64,000 nucleotides of DNA from positions 3,109,501 to 3,173,500 of the forward strand of contig NZ_BLIN01000005.1 of assembly GCF_009811555.1 (NCBI RefSeq). The letters run 5' to 3'. This stretch comes from Streptomyces caniferus (lineage in GTDB: Bacteria > Actinomycetota > Actinomycetes > Streptomycetales > Streptomycetaceae). The position numbers and the translations under genes were made by a program. Shown here one piece after another: positions 32,908-41,422 of this stretch (position 1 is its first letter; every line of letters begins with the position of its first letter). The notes below the pieces were generated by a model. The model saw nothing but the letters and a program-made list of their open reading frames with translations, was not told the DNA's origin and made no database searches.

Positions 32908-34121
32908 GCGTCCTCCGCCCCGTACACCGCGAGCAGTTGCCGCATCCGGTGGGCGGCGAGTTCCGGGTCGGGGAACAGGCCGAGCCCGTCGGCGAGTTCG
33001 TGGGCGCGCCGCAGGTGGGGCAGTGAACGGGCCGACTGCAGACCGCCGACCATGGTGAAGTGGGCCTGGTGGCCCGCCAGCCAGGCCAGCAGGACGATGC
33101 CGGTCTTGTAGTGGCGGGTGGGCGCCTGGAAGAGGTGCCGGGCGAGGGCGACGGTGGGGTCCAGGGCGGCCCGGAACGCCGCGGTGTCCCCGCCGTCCAG
33201 GAGGCGTACGGCGTCGGCGGCGGCCGGGGCGAGCGGGTCGAAGACGCCCAGCAGCGCATCGCTGAAGCCGTGGTCGTCGCCCGCGATCAGCTCGGGGTAG
33301 TGGAAGTCGTCGCCGGTGTAGCAGCGCACCGTCCCCGGCAGTCGGCGGCGCAGCGCCACCTCCCGGGCGGGGTCCAGGAGGGAGACCTTGATGCCGTCGA
33401 CCTTGCCGGGGTGGTCGGCGATGATCGCGAGGAACGTCTCGGTGGCGGCGTCGAGTTCCTCGCTGCCCCAGTAGCCCGCCAGCGCCGGGTCGAACATCGG
33501 GCCCAGCCAGTGGAGGATCACCGGCCGGGCGGTCTGGCGCAGGAGGTGGCCGTAGAGCGTGCGGTAGTCCTCCGGGCCGGTGGCGGCCGCGGCCAGCTGA
33601 CGGGACGCCATCAGGACCGGGCGGCCGCCGGCGTCCTCGACGAGCCCGAGCTGTTCCTCGTAGGCGCCGCGGACGCGGTCCAGGGAGGTTTCGTGCGGCG
33701 GCAGTTGGTCGGTTCCGGCGCCGCAGGCGAGCAGGCCGCCGACCGTCCTGGCCTCGGCGGCGGAGCGGCGGATCAGCTCGGCGGCGGCGTCCCAGTCCAG
33801 GCCCGCGCCGCGCTGTGCGGTGTCCATCGCCTCGGCCACGCCCAGGCCGTGCGCCCACAGGTGGTGCCGGAAGGCGAGGGTGGCGTCCCAGTCGACGGCG
33901 GCCGGGCCGTCCGGGGTGGTGTCGGCGCGTGGATCGGCGACCACATGGGCGGCGGCGAAGACCGTACGGGAGCGCAGCGGGGGCCGCGGGGGCACCGGGC
34001 GGGCACCGGGGCCGGCCCCGGGGACGGGCCGGTTCGCCCCGTTGTGTGCGGAGGGGCCCGCCCCGTGGGGCACCGGGGGTTCCGCCCCCTGGGGTGCCGA
34101 AGGGTCCGTCGGCGCGTTCAC
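32904..34121 (-). CDS. DUF993-type dihydrodipicolinate-synthase-like protein
   Basis: 405 residues from GTG 34121, which overlaps the previous stop by 4 bases. About 48 residues of Pro/Gly-rich sequence come first. The conserved part begins LRSRTVFAAAHVVADPRAD and continues through HHLWAHGLGVAEAMDTAQRG, RPVILHWLGPMFDPALAGYWG, VDGIKVSLLD (the lysine in the aldolase Schiff-base strand position) and YTGDDFHYPELI. This matches the DUF993 group of aldolase-barrel proteins as I remember it. A retro-aldol or dehydratase step on a sugar acid is likely but untested. Confidence 0.75.
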   Translation of the reverse strand: MNAPTDPSAPQGAEPPVPHGAGPSAHNGANRPVPGAGPGARPVPPRPPLRSRTVFAAAHVVADPRADTTPDGPAAVDWDATLAFRHHLWAHGLGVAEAMDTAQRGAGLDWDAAAELIRRSAAEARTVGGLLACGAGTDQLPPHETSLDRVRGAYEEQLGLVEDAGGRPVLMASRQLAAAATGPEDYRTLYGHLLRQTARPVILHWLGPMFDPALAGYWGSEELDAATETFLAIIADHPGKVDGIKVSLLDPAREVALRRRLPGTVRCYTGDDFHYPELIAGDDHGFSDALLGVFDPLAPAAADAVRLLDGGDTAAFRAALDPTVALARHLFQAPTRHYKTGIVLLAWLAGHQAHFTMVGGLQSARSLPHLRRAHELADGLGLFPDPELAAHRMRQLLAVYGAEDA

Positions 34122-35269
34122 CGGCCCGGCTCCGGTACGTCCAGGCGGCGGCCCTCCGCCGAGGACCGCCGCCCCAGTTCGGCGACCCGGACCCCGCGGG
34201 CGCCCGCCGCCAGGTCCCAGCGCCAGGGCTCGTCGCGGACGACGTGCCGCAGGAACAGCTCCCACTGCACCTTGAACGCGTTGTCGAAGACGGCGTTGTC
34301 GGGAACCTCGTGCCACTGCGCGCGGAACGGCTCGGTTACCGGAAGGTCGGGGTTCCAGACCGGTTTGGGGGTGTGGGCACGGTGCTGGACCCGGCAGTGG
34401 CGGAGGCCCGCGACGGCCGACCCTTCGGTGCCGTCGACCTGGAACTCGACCAGTTCGTCGCGGTGCACCCGCACCGCCCAGGAGGAGTTGATCTGGGCGA
34501 CGATGCCGCCGGCCAGTTCGAAGATGCCGTAGGCGGCGTCGTCGGCGGTGGCCTCGTACGGGGCGCCCGACTCGTCCCAGCGGCGCGGGAGGTGGGTGGC
34601 CAGCTGCGCCTGGACGGTGCGGACCGGCCCGAACAGCTCGTGCAGGACGTACTCCCAGTGCGGGAACATATCGGCCGCGATGCCGCCGCCGTCCTCGGCG
34701 CGGTAGTTCCAGGAGGGGCGCTGCGCCTCCTGCCAGTCGCCTTCGAAGACCCAGTAGCCGAACTCGCCCCGCACGGACAGGATGCGGCCGAAGAAGCCGC
34801 CCTCGACGAGGCGGCGGAGCTTGCGCAGGCCCGGCAGGAAGAGCTTGTCCTGGACGACGCCGTTCTTGACGCCCGCCTCCTGGGCGAGCCGGGCCAGCTC
34901 CAGCGCGCCCGCGAGGCTGCCCGCGGTGGGTTTTTCGACGTAGAGATGCTTTCCGGCGGCGATCGCCTTCTTCACGGCCTCCTCGCGGGCGGCGGTGACC
35001 TGGGCGTCGAAGTAGATGCCGATGGTGTCGTCGCCCAGTACGGCGTCGAGGTCGCAGCTCCAGTGCTCCAGGCCGTGCCGTTCGGCCAGGGCCCGCAGCT
35101 TGGGCGCGCTGCGGCCGACGAGGACCGGTTCGGGCCAGATCACCGTGCCGTCGGCCAGTGCGAGGCCGCCCTGTTCCCGCAGGGCGAGGAGGGAGCGGAC
35201 CAGGTGCTGGCGCCGGCCCATGCGCCCGGTCACGCCGTTCATGGCGATGCGTACGGTCGTGTGTGTCAC
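34118..35269 (-). CDS. Gfo/Idh/MocA-family sugar dehydrogenase
   Basis: 383 residues from GTG 35269 (AGAGGGG upstream). VRIAMNGVTGRMGRRQHLVRSL is the N-terminal fold with an unusual long loop after the first strand. YVEKPTAGSLAGALE holds the conserved lysine, and DMFPHWEYVLHELFGPV the acidic/His pair. It is first of three genes, each overlapping the next by four bases, so the three products should be made together. The likely role is oxidation of a sugar before the lyase and isomerase steps. A LacI-type operator lies 43 bases before its start. Confidence 0.85.
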   Translation of the reverse strand: MTHTTVRIAMNGVTGRMGRRQHLVRSLLALREQGGLALADGTVIWPEPVLVGRSAPKLRALAERHGLEHWSCDLDAVLGDDTIGIYFDAQVTAAREEAVKKAIAAGKHLYVEKPTAGSLAGALELARLAQEAGVKNGVVQDKLFLPGLRKLRRLVEGGFFGRILSVRGEFGYWVFEGDWQEAQRPSWNYRAEDGGGIAADMFPHWEYVLHELFGPVRTVQAQLATHLPRRWDESGAPYEATADDAAYGIFELAGGIVAQINSSWAVRVHRDELVEFQVDGTEGSAVAGLRHCRVQHRAHTPKPVWNPDLPVTEPFRAQWHEVPDNAVFDNAFKVQWELFLRHVVRDEPWRWDLAAGARGVRVAELGRRSSAEGRRLDVPEPGR

Positions 35270-35311
35270 GGCCCGGCCCCTCTCGCGCACAGCAGGTGGC
35301 AGTCCCGCTCC

Positions 35312-35325
35312 AGTAAGCGCCTTCC
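35312..35325. promoter_or_regulatory. LacI/cre-like operator of the sugar operon
   Basis: On the minus strand GGAAGGCGCTTACT, close to the TGAAAGCGCTTTCA consensus of many LacI-family sites (10 of 14 positions). It lies between the operon start and the divergent MarR-GNAT gene. Confidence 0.35.
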
Positions 35326-35386
35326 GGGCGGCGGGCGCCAGACCGCGTGGCGGGACACGAACAAAGGGGCGGGTGCCGGCGCAGAA

Positions 35387-35450
35387 GGCACGGACGCATG
35401 ACGGCACGGACGCATGAAGGGGCGGACGCATGAAGGGGCGGATGACACGA
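35387..35450. repeat. 16-bp tandem repeat, three copies plus a decayed fourth
   Basis: GGCACGGACGCATGAC, GGCACGGACGCATGAA and GGGGCGGACGCATGAA follow each other without gaps, then GGGGCGGATGACACGA. It fills the middle of the 246-base divergent gap between the sugar operon and the MarR-GNAT gene. Confidence 0.8.
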
Positions 35451-35486
35451 AAGAGGGATGTGCGGATCGGCCCCGGCAGCTTACTC

Positions 35487-35499
35487 TTGACTCAGTCAA
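35487..35499. promoter_or_regulatory. MarR-type operator
   Basis: TTGAC-TCA-GTCAA is a perfect inverted repeat 17 bases before the start of the MarR-GNAT gene. Its TTGACT could also be a -35. It is probably the autoregulatory site. Confidence 0.55.
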
Positions 35500-35515
35500 A
35501 GGTGAGGGGTCGGCC

Positions 35516-36523
35516 ATGACCACCAGGACGCCATCCGACGCGCCATCCGCCGTGCCGTCCGGCACACCGCGCGAGGCCCTGCCCGACGCCGCGGCGGACG
35601 TCCGCGAGCTGCGCAGATTCAACCGCTTCTATACGAACCTGATCGGTGCGCTCGACTACGGGCGGCATCTGTACACCCCGTTCACCCTCACCGAGGCCCG
35701 GGTGCTCTACGAGGTCGCCAACCATCCGCCGGTGGACGCCGCGGATCTGCGCGTCTCGCTGTCGCTGGACGCCGGCTACCTCAGCCGGCTGCTCGGCAAG
35801 TTCGAGGACCGCGAGCTGATCACCCGCGGCAGGTCCGAGCCGGACCCGCGGCGGCAGCGCATCACGCTGACCGAGGGCGGCCGGGAGGCGGCCGGCCTGC
35901 TGGAGGAGCGCTCCCAGGACGCTGCGGGGTCGCTGCTGCAGAAGCTGCCGGCCGCCGACCGTGCCCGCCTGGTCGCCGCGATGCGCACGATTCGCACCCT
36001 GCTCGACGAGGACGCACCGCAGCCGCCCGGGGACCGCGCGCCCGAGCTCACGCTGCGCACCTCCGGCCCCGGGGACCTCGGCTGGATGGTGGAGCGCAAC
36101 GCCACGCTCTACGCCGCCGAGTACGGCTTCGATCTGAGCTACGAGGCGCTGGTGGCCCGGATCGTCGCGGAGTACGCCGAGGACTTCGACCCGCGGTGGG
36201 ACCGCACCTGGATAGCGGAGCTGGGCGGCGAGCGGGTGGGCGCGGTGATGTGCGTACGGGACGGCAGGCCGGGGGTCGCCCGGCTGCGGCTGCTGCTCGT
36301 GGATCCGGCCGCCCGCGGACACGGGGCGGGCCGTCGACTCGTCGATGCCTGCGTGGAGTTCGCGCGGGAGGCCGGGTACGGCGAGATGGTGCTGTGGACC
36401 AACTCCGTCCTCGGTGCGGCCCGCCGCATCTACCAGCGGGCCGGTTTCGAGCTGGTCGCCGAGTCGGCGCACCACAGCTTCGGGCAGGAGCTGGTCGGCC
36501 AGGACTGGCGGCTGACGCTGTGA
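35516..36523 (+). CDS. MarR-family regulator fused to GNAT acetyltransferase
   Basis: 335 residues from ATG 35516 (GGTGAGGGG upstream). Residues about 25-165 form a MarR winged helix: RFNRFYTNLIGALDYG, VDAADLRVSLSLDAGYLSRLLGKFE and the wing RSEPDPRRQRITLTEGG. Residues about 175-335 form a GNAT domain: RLRLLLVDPAARGHGAGRRLVD is the acetyl-CoA loop (with R/GxGxG/A) and VLGAARRIYQRAGFELV the end of the fold. This fusion is known in actinobacteria. The acetyl acceptor is unknown. A perfect palindrome just upstream suggests self-control. Confidence 0.9.
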   Translation: MTTRTPSDAPSAVPSGTPREALPDAAADVRELRRFNRFYTNLIGALDYGRHLYTPFTLTEARVLYEVANHPPVDAADLRVSLSLDAGYLSRLLGKFEDRELITRGRSEPDPRRQRITLTEGGREAAGLLEERSQDAAGSLLQKLPAADRARLVAAMRTIRTLLDEDAPQPPGDRAPELTLRTSGPGDLGWMVERNATLYAAEYGFDLSYEALVARIVAEYAEDFDPRWDRTWIAELGGERVGAVMCVRDGRPGVARLRLLLVDPAARGHGAGRRLVDACVEFAREAGYGEMVLWTNSVLGAARRIYQRAGFELVAESAHHSFGQELVGQDWRLTL

Positions 36524-36657
36524 GGGCGCGGCGGACGCTGTGGGTGCGCGGGTGACGGTGCGGGCGAAGGGGCGATGAAAACGGGCGGGCCGGGAAGGAC
36601 GGAGAGAACAGCGACGACTCCCCCTAGCTGATGTGGGCGACACGAAGGAGCGCAGGC

Positions 36658-37560
36658 ATGGCCACCACGGACCGCGCGAACGGCAGGACCCCTGCGATGC
36701 GCTATGCGTTCTCGACCCTCGGGGTGCCGGGGATGCCGGTGCCCGAGGTGCTGCGGCTGGCGACCGGGGCCGGGTATCAGGGGGTCGAACTACGGGCGCA
36801 TCCGGAGGAGCCCGTGCATCCGCTGCTCGGGGCGCGGGAACGGGCCGCGGTACGGGGGCAGTTCGCGGACGCCGGTGTGGAGATCCTGGCCGTTGCGGGA
36901 TACGCGCAGGTCGCCGCCGCCCGGGATGCGGCGGGCGAGGAGGAGCTGGCGCAGGAGCTGGCCGAGCTGGTGCGCCTCGCCGCCGATCTGGGCGCGCCGT
37001 ACGTCCGGGTATTCCCCGGCGGCGGGGACCGTCCGGCGGCCGAGGCGGACGCGGATGCCGCCCGCCGGCTCGCGGCGGTGGCGCCGCTCGCGGCCGAGCG
37101 GGGCGTGCGGGTCCTGATGGAGACCCACGATTCGCACGGGACCGGTGCGGCCGCGGCCCGGGTGCTGGGCCTCGTGGGCCATCGCCGGGTCGGGGCGCTG
37201 TGGGACGTGCTGCACAGCTGGCTCGGTGGCGAGGAGCCCGTCGACACCCACGCCGCGCTCGCCCCGCATCTGGGCTATGTGCAGGTCAAGGATGTCGCCT
37301 CGGCCGAGGACCGCACCCCCCTCCCGCTCGGCGCCGGCGCGCTCCCGCTGGCGACCGCCCTGGGCACCCTCGGCCGGGAGCCCGCGGACGCCCACGGCCC
37401 GGTGCCGGCCCCGGAGGGCACCTACGACCAGGGCGCGGGGGGCTGGCTCTGCTGGGAGTACGAGAAGCGCTGGTACCCGGAGGCGGCCGACCTCCCCGCC
37501 CTCCTGGCCCCGGGCCGCGCGTACCTCCAGCGGCTCCTGGAGGGGCCCGCCGCCTCCTGA
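36658..37560 (+). CDS. sugar phosphate isomerase/epimerase (TIM barrel)
   Basis: 300 residues. ATG 36658 has GAAGGAG 7 bases upstream. AP-endonuclease-2 barrel features: YAFSTLGVPGMPVPEVLRLA, GVELRAHPEEPVHPLL, YVRVFPGGGD, VLMETHDSHGTG (metal Glu and His), GALWDVLHSWLGGEEP (metal Asp/His) and LCWEYEKRWYPE (C-terminal metal Glu). It belongs to the same broad family as the products at 32047 and 17515, but its metal strands differ enough to suggest a distinct substrate. It follows the MarR-GNAT gene with a 134-base gap. Confidence 0.85.
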   Translation: MATTDRANGRTPAMRYAFSTLGVPGMPVPEVLRLATGAGYQGVELRAHPEEPVHPLLGARERAAVRGQFADAGVEILAVAGYAQVAAARDAAGEEELAQELAELVRLAADLGAPYVRVFPGGGDRPAAEADADAARRLAAVAPLAAERGVRVLMETHDSHGTGAAAARVLGLVGHRRVGALWDVLHSWLGGEEPVDTHAALAPHLGYVQVKDVASAEDRTPLPLGAGALPLATALGTLGREPADAHGPVPAPEGTYDQGAGGWLCWEYEKRWYPEAADLPALLAPGRAYLQRLLEGPAAS

Positions 37561-37697
37561 TCCCGGCTCGGGGTCCGGGGCCCGGGTGTACGCCCCTGGC
37601 CCCGGGCCCTGTGCCAGGCCGCCCGCGCCCTGCCCGACGCCCCATCACATATCCCCGTCCGCCGCGCAATACCTGAGCGCCACCACGAATCGAGTCA

Positions 37698-37726
37698 TTG
37701 ACCGACAATAGTTTTCCGGCTATCCG
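37698..37726 (+). promoter_or_regulatory. candidate promoter of the GH3 gene
   Basis: TTGACC (37698-37703), 17 bases, TATCCG (37721-37726). The -35 is good; the -10 lacks the final T. Confidence 0.4.
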
Positions 37727-37733
37727 TGTCTCC

Positions 37734-37750
37734 TTGGAAGTTTCCTTCAA
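37734..37750. promoter_or_regulatory. inverted repeat at the predicted transcription start
   Basis: TTGGAAGTTTCCTTCAA has complementary arms (TTGGAAG against CTTCAA with one extra base) right after the -10. It is a likely operator for an unknown regulator. Confidence 0.35.
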
Positions 37751-37782
37751 TGAGCCGAGGAAGCCCTCCGGAAGGAGCGCAC

Positions 37783-39606
37783 ATGCACTCCCGACGTACC
37801 GTCCTGACCACCGCGGCCGCCGCTGCCGCCGCTGCCGCGGGCACCGCCGCCGCGCCCTCCATCGGACCCCAGCCCCCCTCCCCCTCCGTCACCCCCGCCA
37901 CCCGGGCCCGGCTGCGCCGTCTCATCTCCCGTATGTCACCGGAGGAAAAGGCCGGCCAGCTGTTCGTCATGCGGGTCTACGGGCACTCCGCCACCGACCC
38001 CGACCCGGCCGATGCCGCCGCCAACCAGAAGGAGATCGGGGTCGCGAACGCGGCCGAGCTGATCGCCAGGTACCACGTCGGCGGCATCATCTACTTCGGC
38101 TGGGCGCACAACACCCGTGACCCGCACCAGATCGCCGACCTGTCCAACGGCATCCAGAAGGCCGCCGCCGCCCAGCGCGTCCCCGTCCCGCTGCTGATCT
38201 CCACGGACCAGGAGCACGGCATAGTGGCCCGGGTCGGCGCGCCCGCGACGCTCTTCCCCGGGGCGATGGCGCTGGGCGCGGGCGGCTCCCGCGACGACGC
38301 CCGTACGGCGGCCGGGATCGCCGGCCAGGAGCTGTACGCCATGGGCATCCGGCAGGACTACGCGCCGGACGCCGATGTCAACGTCAACCCCGCCAACCCG
38401 GTCATCGGCGTCCGGTCCTTCGGCGCGGACCCGCAGGCCGTGGCCCGTATGGTCGCCGCCGAGGTGAAGGGCTATCAGGGCGCCGGGATCGCCTCCTGCG
38501 CCAAGCACTTCCCCGGGCACGGCGACACCGACACCGACAGCCATGTCGGGCTGCCGTACATCCACCACACCGCCGAGGAGTGGGAGCGGCTGGACGCGCC
38601 GCCCTTCAAGGCCGCGATCGCCGCCGGCATCGATTCGATCATGACGGCGCATATCGTCGTGCCCGCCTTCGACCCGAGCGAGGACCCGGCCACCCTCTCC
38701 CGTCCGATCCTCACCGGCATCCTGCGCGAACGCCTCGGCTACGACGGTGTGGTGGTGACGGACTCCCTCGGCATGGAGGGCGTCCGCAAGAAGTACGGCG
38801 ATGCCCGGGTGCCGGTGCTCGCCCTCAAGGCCGGTGTCGACCAGCTGCTGAACCCGCCGGACCTGGCCGTCGCGCATGCCGCCGTCCTCAAGGCGCTCCG
38901 GGACGGCGAGCTGACCGAGCGGGAGCTGGACGCCAAGCTGCTGCGCATCCTGCTGCTCAAGGAGCGGCGCGGGCTCTTCAAGGACCCGTACACCACCCAC
39001 CGCGCGGTGGACCGGGTGGTCGGCATCCGCAGTCATCTCACCGCCGCGGACCGGATCGCGGACCGCACCACCACGCTGCTGCGCAACGACGCCGGGATCC
39101 TGCCGCTGTCCCGGCGGCGGGAGCGCCGGGTGCTGGTGGCGGGCGTCGACGCGGCCGCACCGTCCGGCACCGGCGGACCGCCCACCACGGTCCTGGCCAG
39201 GACCCTCACCGAACTGGGCTTTGCGGCCACCGCGCTCTCCACGGGCCTGGCGCCGACCCAGCAGCAGATCGACGAGGCGGTGGCGGCGCTCGGCGAGCGG
39301 GACGCGGTGGTGGTGGCGACGTACAACGTGACCGCGGACTCGCGCCAGCGGAAACTGGTGACCGCGCTGCTGGCCACGGGCAAGCCGGTGGTGCAGCTGG
39401 CGGTCCGCAACCCTTACGACATCGCCCAGTTGGACGGTGTCGAGGCGGCCCTGGCGAGCTACTCCTGGACGGATGTCGAGCTCCGGGCGGCGGCCCGGGT
39501 GATCGCCGGGCGGCGGGACCCGGCGGGCCGGCTGCCCGTCGCGATAATGCGCGCCGATGCCCCGACTCAGGCGCTCTACCAGATCGGTCACGGCCTGACG
39601 TACTGA
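37783..39606 (+). CDS. exported GH3 beta-N-acetylhexosaminidase (NagZ-like)
   Basis: 607 residues from ATG 37783 (GAAGGAG upstream; an earlier in-frame ATG at 37726 overlaps the promoter). The signal HSRRTVLTTAAAA has the twin-Arg pattern, so Tat export is likely. GH3 NagZ signatures: STDQEHGIVARVG, CAKHFPGHGDTDTDSHVGLP (the mobile His loop of N-acetylglucosaminidases) and VVTDSLGMEG with the nucleophilic Asp. The C-terminal alpha/beta sandwich domain is present (residues about 420-600). It would release GlcNAc from wall or chitin fragments outside the cell. Single gene. Confidence 0.9.
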   Translation: MHSRRTVLTTAAAAAAAAAGTAAAPSIGPQPPSPSVTPATRARLRRLISRMSPEEKAGQLFVMRVYGHSATDPDPADAAANQKEIGVANAAELIARYHVGGIIYFGWAHNTRDPHQIADLSNGIQKAAAAQRVPVPLLISTDQEHGIVARVGAPATLFPGAMALGAGGSRDDARTAAGIAGQELYAMGIRQDYAPDADVNVNPANPVIGVRSFGADPQAVARMVAAEVKGYQGAGIASCAKHFPGHGDTDTDSHVGLPYIHHTAEEWERLDAPPFKAAIAAGIDSIMTAHIVVPAFDPSEDPATLSRPILTGILRERLGYDGVVVTDSLGMEGVRKKYGDARVPVLALKAGVDQLLNPPDLAVAHAAVLKALRDGELTERELDAKLLRILLLKERRGLFKDPYTTHRAVDRVVGIRSHLTAADRIADRTTTLLRNDAGILPLSRRRERRVLVAGVDAAAPSGTGGPPTTVLARTLTELGFAATALSTGLAPTQQQIDEAVAALGERDAVVVATYNVTADSRQRKLVTALLATGKPVVQLAVRNPYDIAQLDGVEAALASYSWTDVELRAAARVIAGRRDPAGRLPVAIMRADAPTQALYQIGHGLTY

Positions 39607-39647
39607 GCGCGGGGAGGCAGGCGCGGGAGGGATAAGCAAACGGAAAC

Positions 39648-39677
39648 GGCGCGCTCCCCACTCCCGGGGAACGCGCC
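39648..39677. terminator. hairpin terminator after the GH3 gene
   Basis: A 12-base stem GGCGCGCTCCCC with one mismatch and a six-base loop, 42 bases past the stop. Confidence 0.7.
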
Positions 39678-39765
39678 GCAACCGTCACCGCTCCAGGGCC
39701 GCAAGACCTCGGGGCCCACGGCCGGGGGCACTCACGGCCCGAGGCCGCGTGACCCACGGCCTCAC

Positions 39766-39848
39766 GGCCTCAAGCACTCAAGGCGTCATGGCTTCATGGC
39801 CTCAAGCACTCAAGGCCTCAGGAAGCCAAGGCCTCAGGCGCTCAAGGC
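39766..39848. repeat. 32-bp tandem repeat running into a stop codon
   Basis: A 19-base core GGCCTCAAGCACTCAAGGC is exact at 39766 and 39798. A third copy with two changes at 39830-39848 includes the TCA stop (39842-39844) of the minus-strand peptidase gene. More decayed copies extend left to about 39720. Confidence 0.85.
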
Positions 39849-41260
39849 CTCAGCATCGGCATCCGCCGGACCTCCTGCTTGTCCAGCTGCTTGTCGTACG
39901 GCGCCAGCGCCGTGGCCTTGCCGCCGGGAGCCTGCACACCGGCCCAGTCCAGGAGCTCGGCGGTGGCCTTGGTGCGGTCGGCCTCCGTCAGCTTCGCGAT
40001 GTTCGAGCCGTGGTTGCCGCCGGGCACGGTGAAGACGTACGAGTCCCGGGCGCCCCTGCCGACCTCGAAGTGCTCCGAACTCCACGGGTCGTACTGGCCG
40101 TTGACGAACATCATCCGGTTCGCGTGGTGGCGCACCCAGTGATCGACGTCGGGCATCGCGCGCTTGTCGAAGCGCATCGGGATGCCCTTCGGCACGAACG
40201 ACCGGGAGTTGTTGATCCCGGGGTACTTCAGCAGGCCGGAAAGCTGCGGATAGCCGTAGCCGGGCTCACCGAGCTGGGTGCCGGCCTGGTAGTAGTACGG
40301 CGTGTAGGGCTCCATGCCCTGGTCGGTGTAGCTGCTGAAGCCGCCGACCTCGTCCATCCACTTCCACAGGCCGTCCGTGGAGACGGTCGGCTTGGGCACC
40401 TCGGCGCAGGCGGTCTCGGCCGGCTGGTACTGCCAGAACCCGAACACCAGGTCCGTGACCATGACTTCGTAGGCCCGGTCGGCGCTGCCGACGGTCTTGA
40501 AGGTCTGCTTCTCCCTTTCGGCCCAGGCCTGGAAGCGGGCGACCATCTCCTTGCGGCGCACCAGGGCCTCGCGCTCGATGGCGGCGAGGTCGGTGCGGCA
40601 CTGCGCGGTACCGACGGTCTTGAAGAACCGGTCGTACGCCGAGTCCTCGTCGTTGCGTACGTCGTTGGGCGCGACATAGGCGACGGTGCCGTTCATGTCG
40701 TGCGGGTGGAAGCGGCGGTAGTACGTCGCCGTCATGCCGCCCTTGCTGCCGCCGGTGTCGATCCAGTTCTGGTCGTAGATCCGGTGCAGGGCCTTGAAGA
40801 GGCGGTGCTGGTCGTCGGCGGCCTGCCGGATGTCCAGCTTCTTCCAGTCGGTGGGCGCGGGCCGCGACGGGGTGAAGTAGCGGTACTCCAGGGAGACCTG
40901 GTTGCCGTCGATGATCTTGGTGGGCTCGCTGCGGGACGGCGTGGTGCTGACGTTGTAGCCGGAGGTGAAGAACACCGTCGGGCGGTCGACCGACTTGTGC
41001 AGCAGGGTCAGCCGCTGCTGGAAGGTTCCCTTCGACGGGTGCCGGTGGTCTATCGGCTGGGTGTAGTTCAGGACGAAGTAGCGGTAGCCGTCGACCGGCT
41101 TCTCCTCGATGAGGCTCATACCCCGGATCGACAGGATCCGGTCCTTGATGTCCCCGGTCTTCGGCTCGGCGGCGGTGGCCGCCCCGGCCGGCGCGCTGCC
41201 GGCTCCCGCCGTGCCTATGAGCACCGCGAGCGACAGCAGCCATCTGGTGGCCTTGCGCAT
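39842..41260 (-). CDS. secreted S37/S28-family serine (tripeptidyl) aminopeptidase
   Basis: 472 residues from ATG 41260 (AAGGGGAGG upstream). The Sec signal ends near APAGAATA. The alpha/beta-hydrolase core has FFTSGYN, the nucleophile elbow TGGSKGGMTA (Ser172, GxSxG), FVNGQYDPWS with the acid, and PGGNHGSNIAKL with the His. It resembles the PS-10 peptidase of Streptomyces, which removes tripeptides from the N-termini of secreted proteins. The last codons and stop lie inside a 32-bp repeat unit. It appears to be a single gene. Confidence 0.88.
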   Translation of the reverse strand: MRKATRWLLSLAVLIGTAGAGSAPAGAATAAEPKTGDIKDRILSIRGMSLIEEKPVDGYRYFVLNYTQPIDHRHPSKGTFQQRLTLLHKSVDRPTVFFTSGYNVSTTPSRSEPTKIIDGNQVSLEYRYFTPSRPAPTDWKKLDIRQAADDQHRLFKALHRIYDQNWIDTGGSKGGMTATYYRRFHPHDMNGTVAYVAPNDVRNDEDSAYDRFFKTVGTAQCRTDLAAIEREALVRRKEMVARFQAWAEREKQTFKTVGSADRAYEVMVTDLVFGFWQYQPAETACAEVPKPTVSTDGLWKWMDEVGGFSSYTDQGMEPYTPYYYQAGTQLGEPGYGYPQLSGLLKYPGINNSRSFVPKGIPMRFDKRAMPDVDHWVRHHANRMMFVNGQYDPWSSEHFEVGRGARDSYVFTVPGGNHGSNIAKLTEADRTKATAELLDWAGVQAPGGKATALAPYDKQLDKQEVRRMPMLRP

Positions 41261-41422
41261 GCACCCTCCCCTTGGGATAGCAAAGGTCGGGCTGAACCTA
41301 TCGGCGCGAGGGGGGTGCCACCAGACCCCGGCGCGCTTCGGCGGGTCGGCCGGGCGCCACCGGCCGGCGGCCCGCCGGGTGCGCCGGACGGGCCCCGGCC
41401 CCTCACGGCACGGGCCGGCGCC

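Noticed and set aside
35270..35431. A 54-residue N-terminal extension of the Gfo/Idh protein
   Set aside because: The extension is encoded by the 16-bp tandem array and lacks any dehydrogenase sequence; GTG 35269 has a good ribosome site and matches the usual start of the fold.
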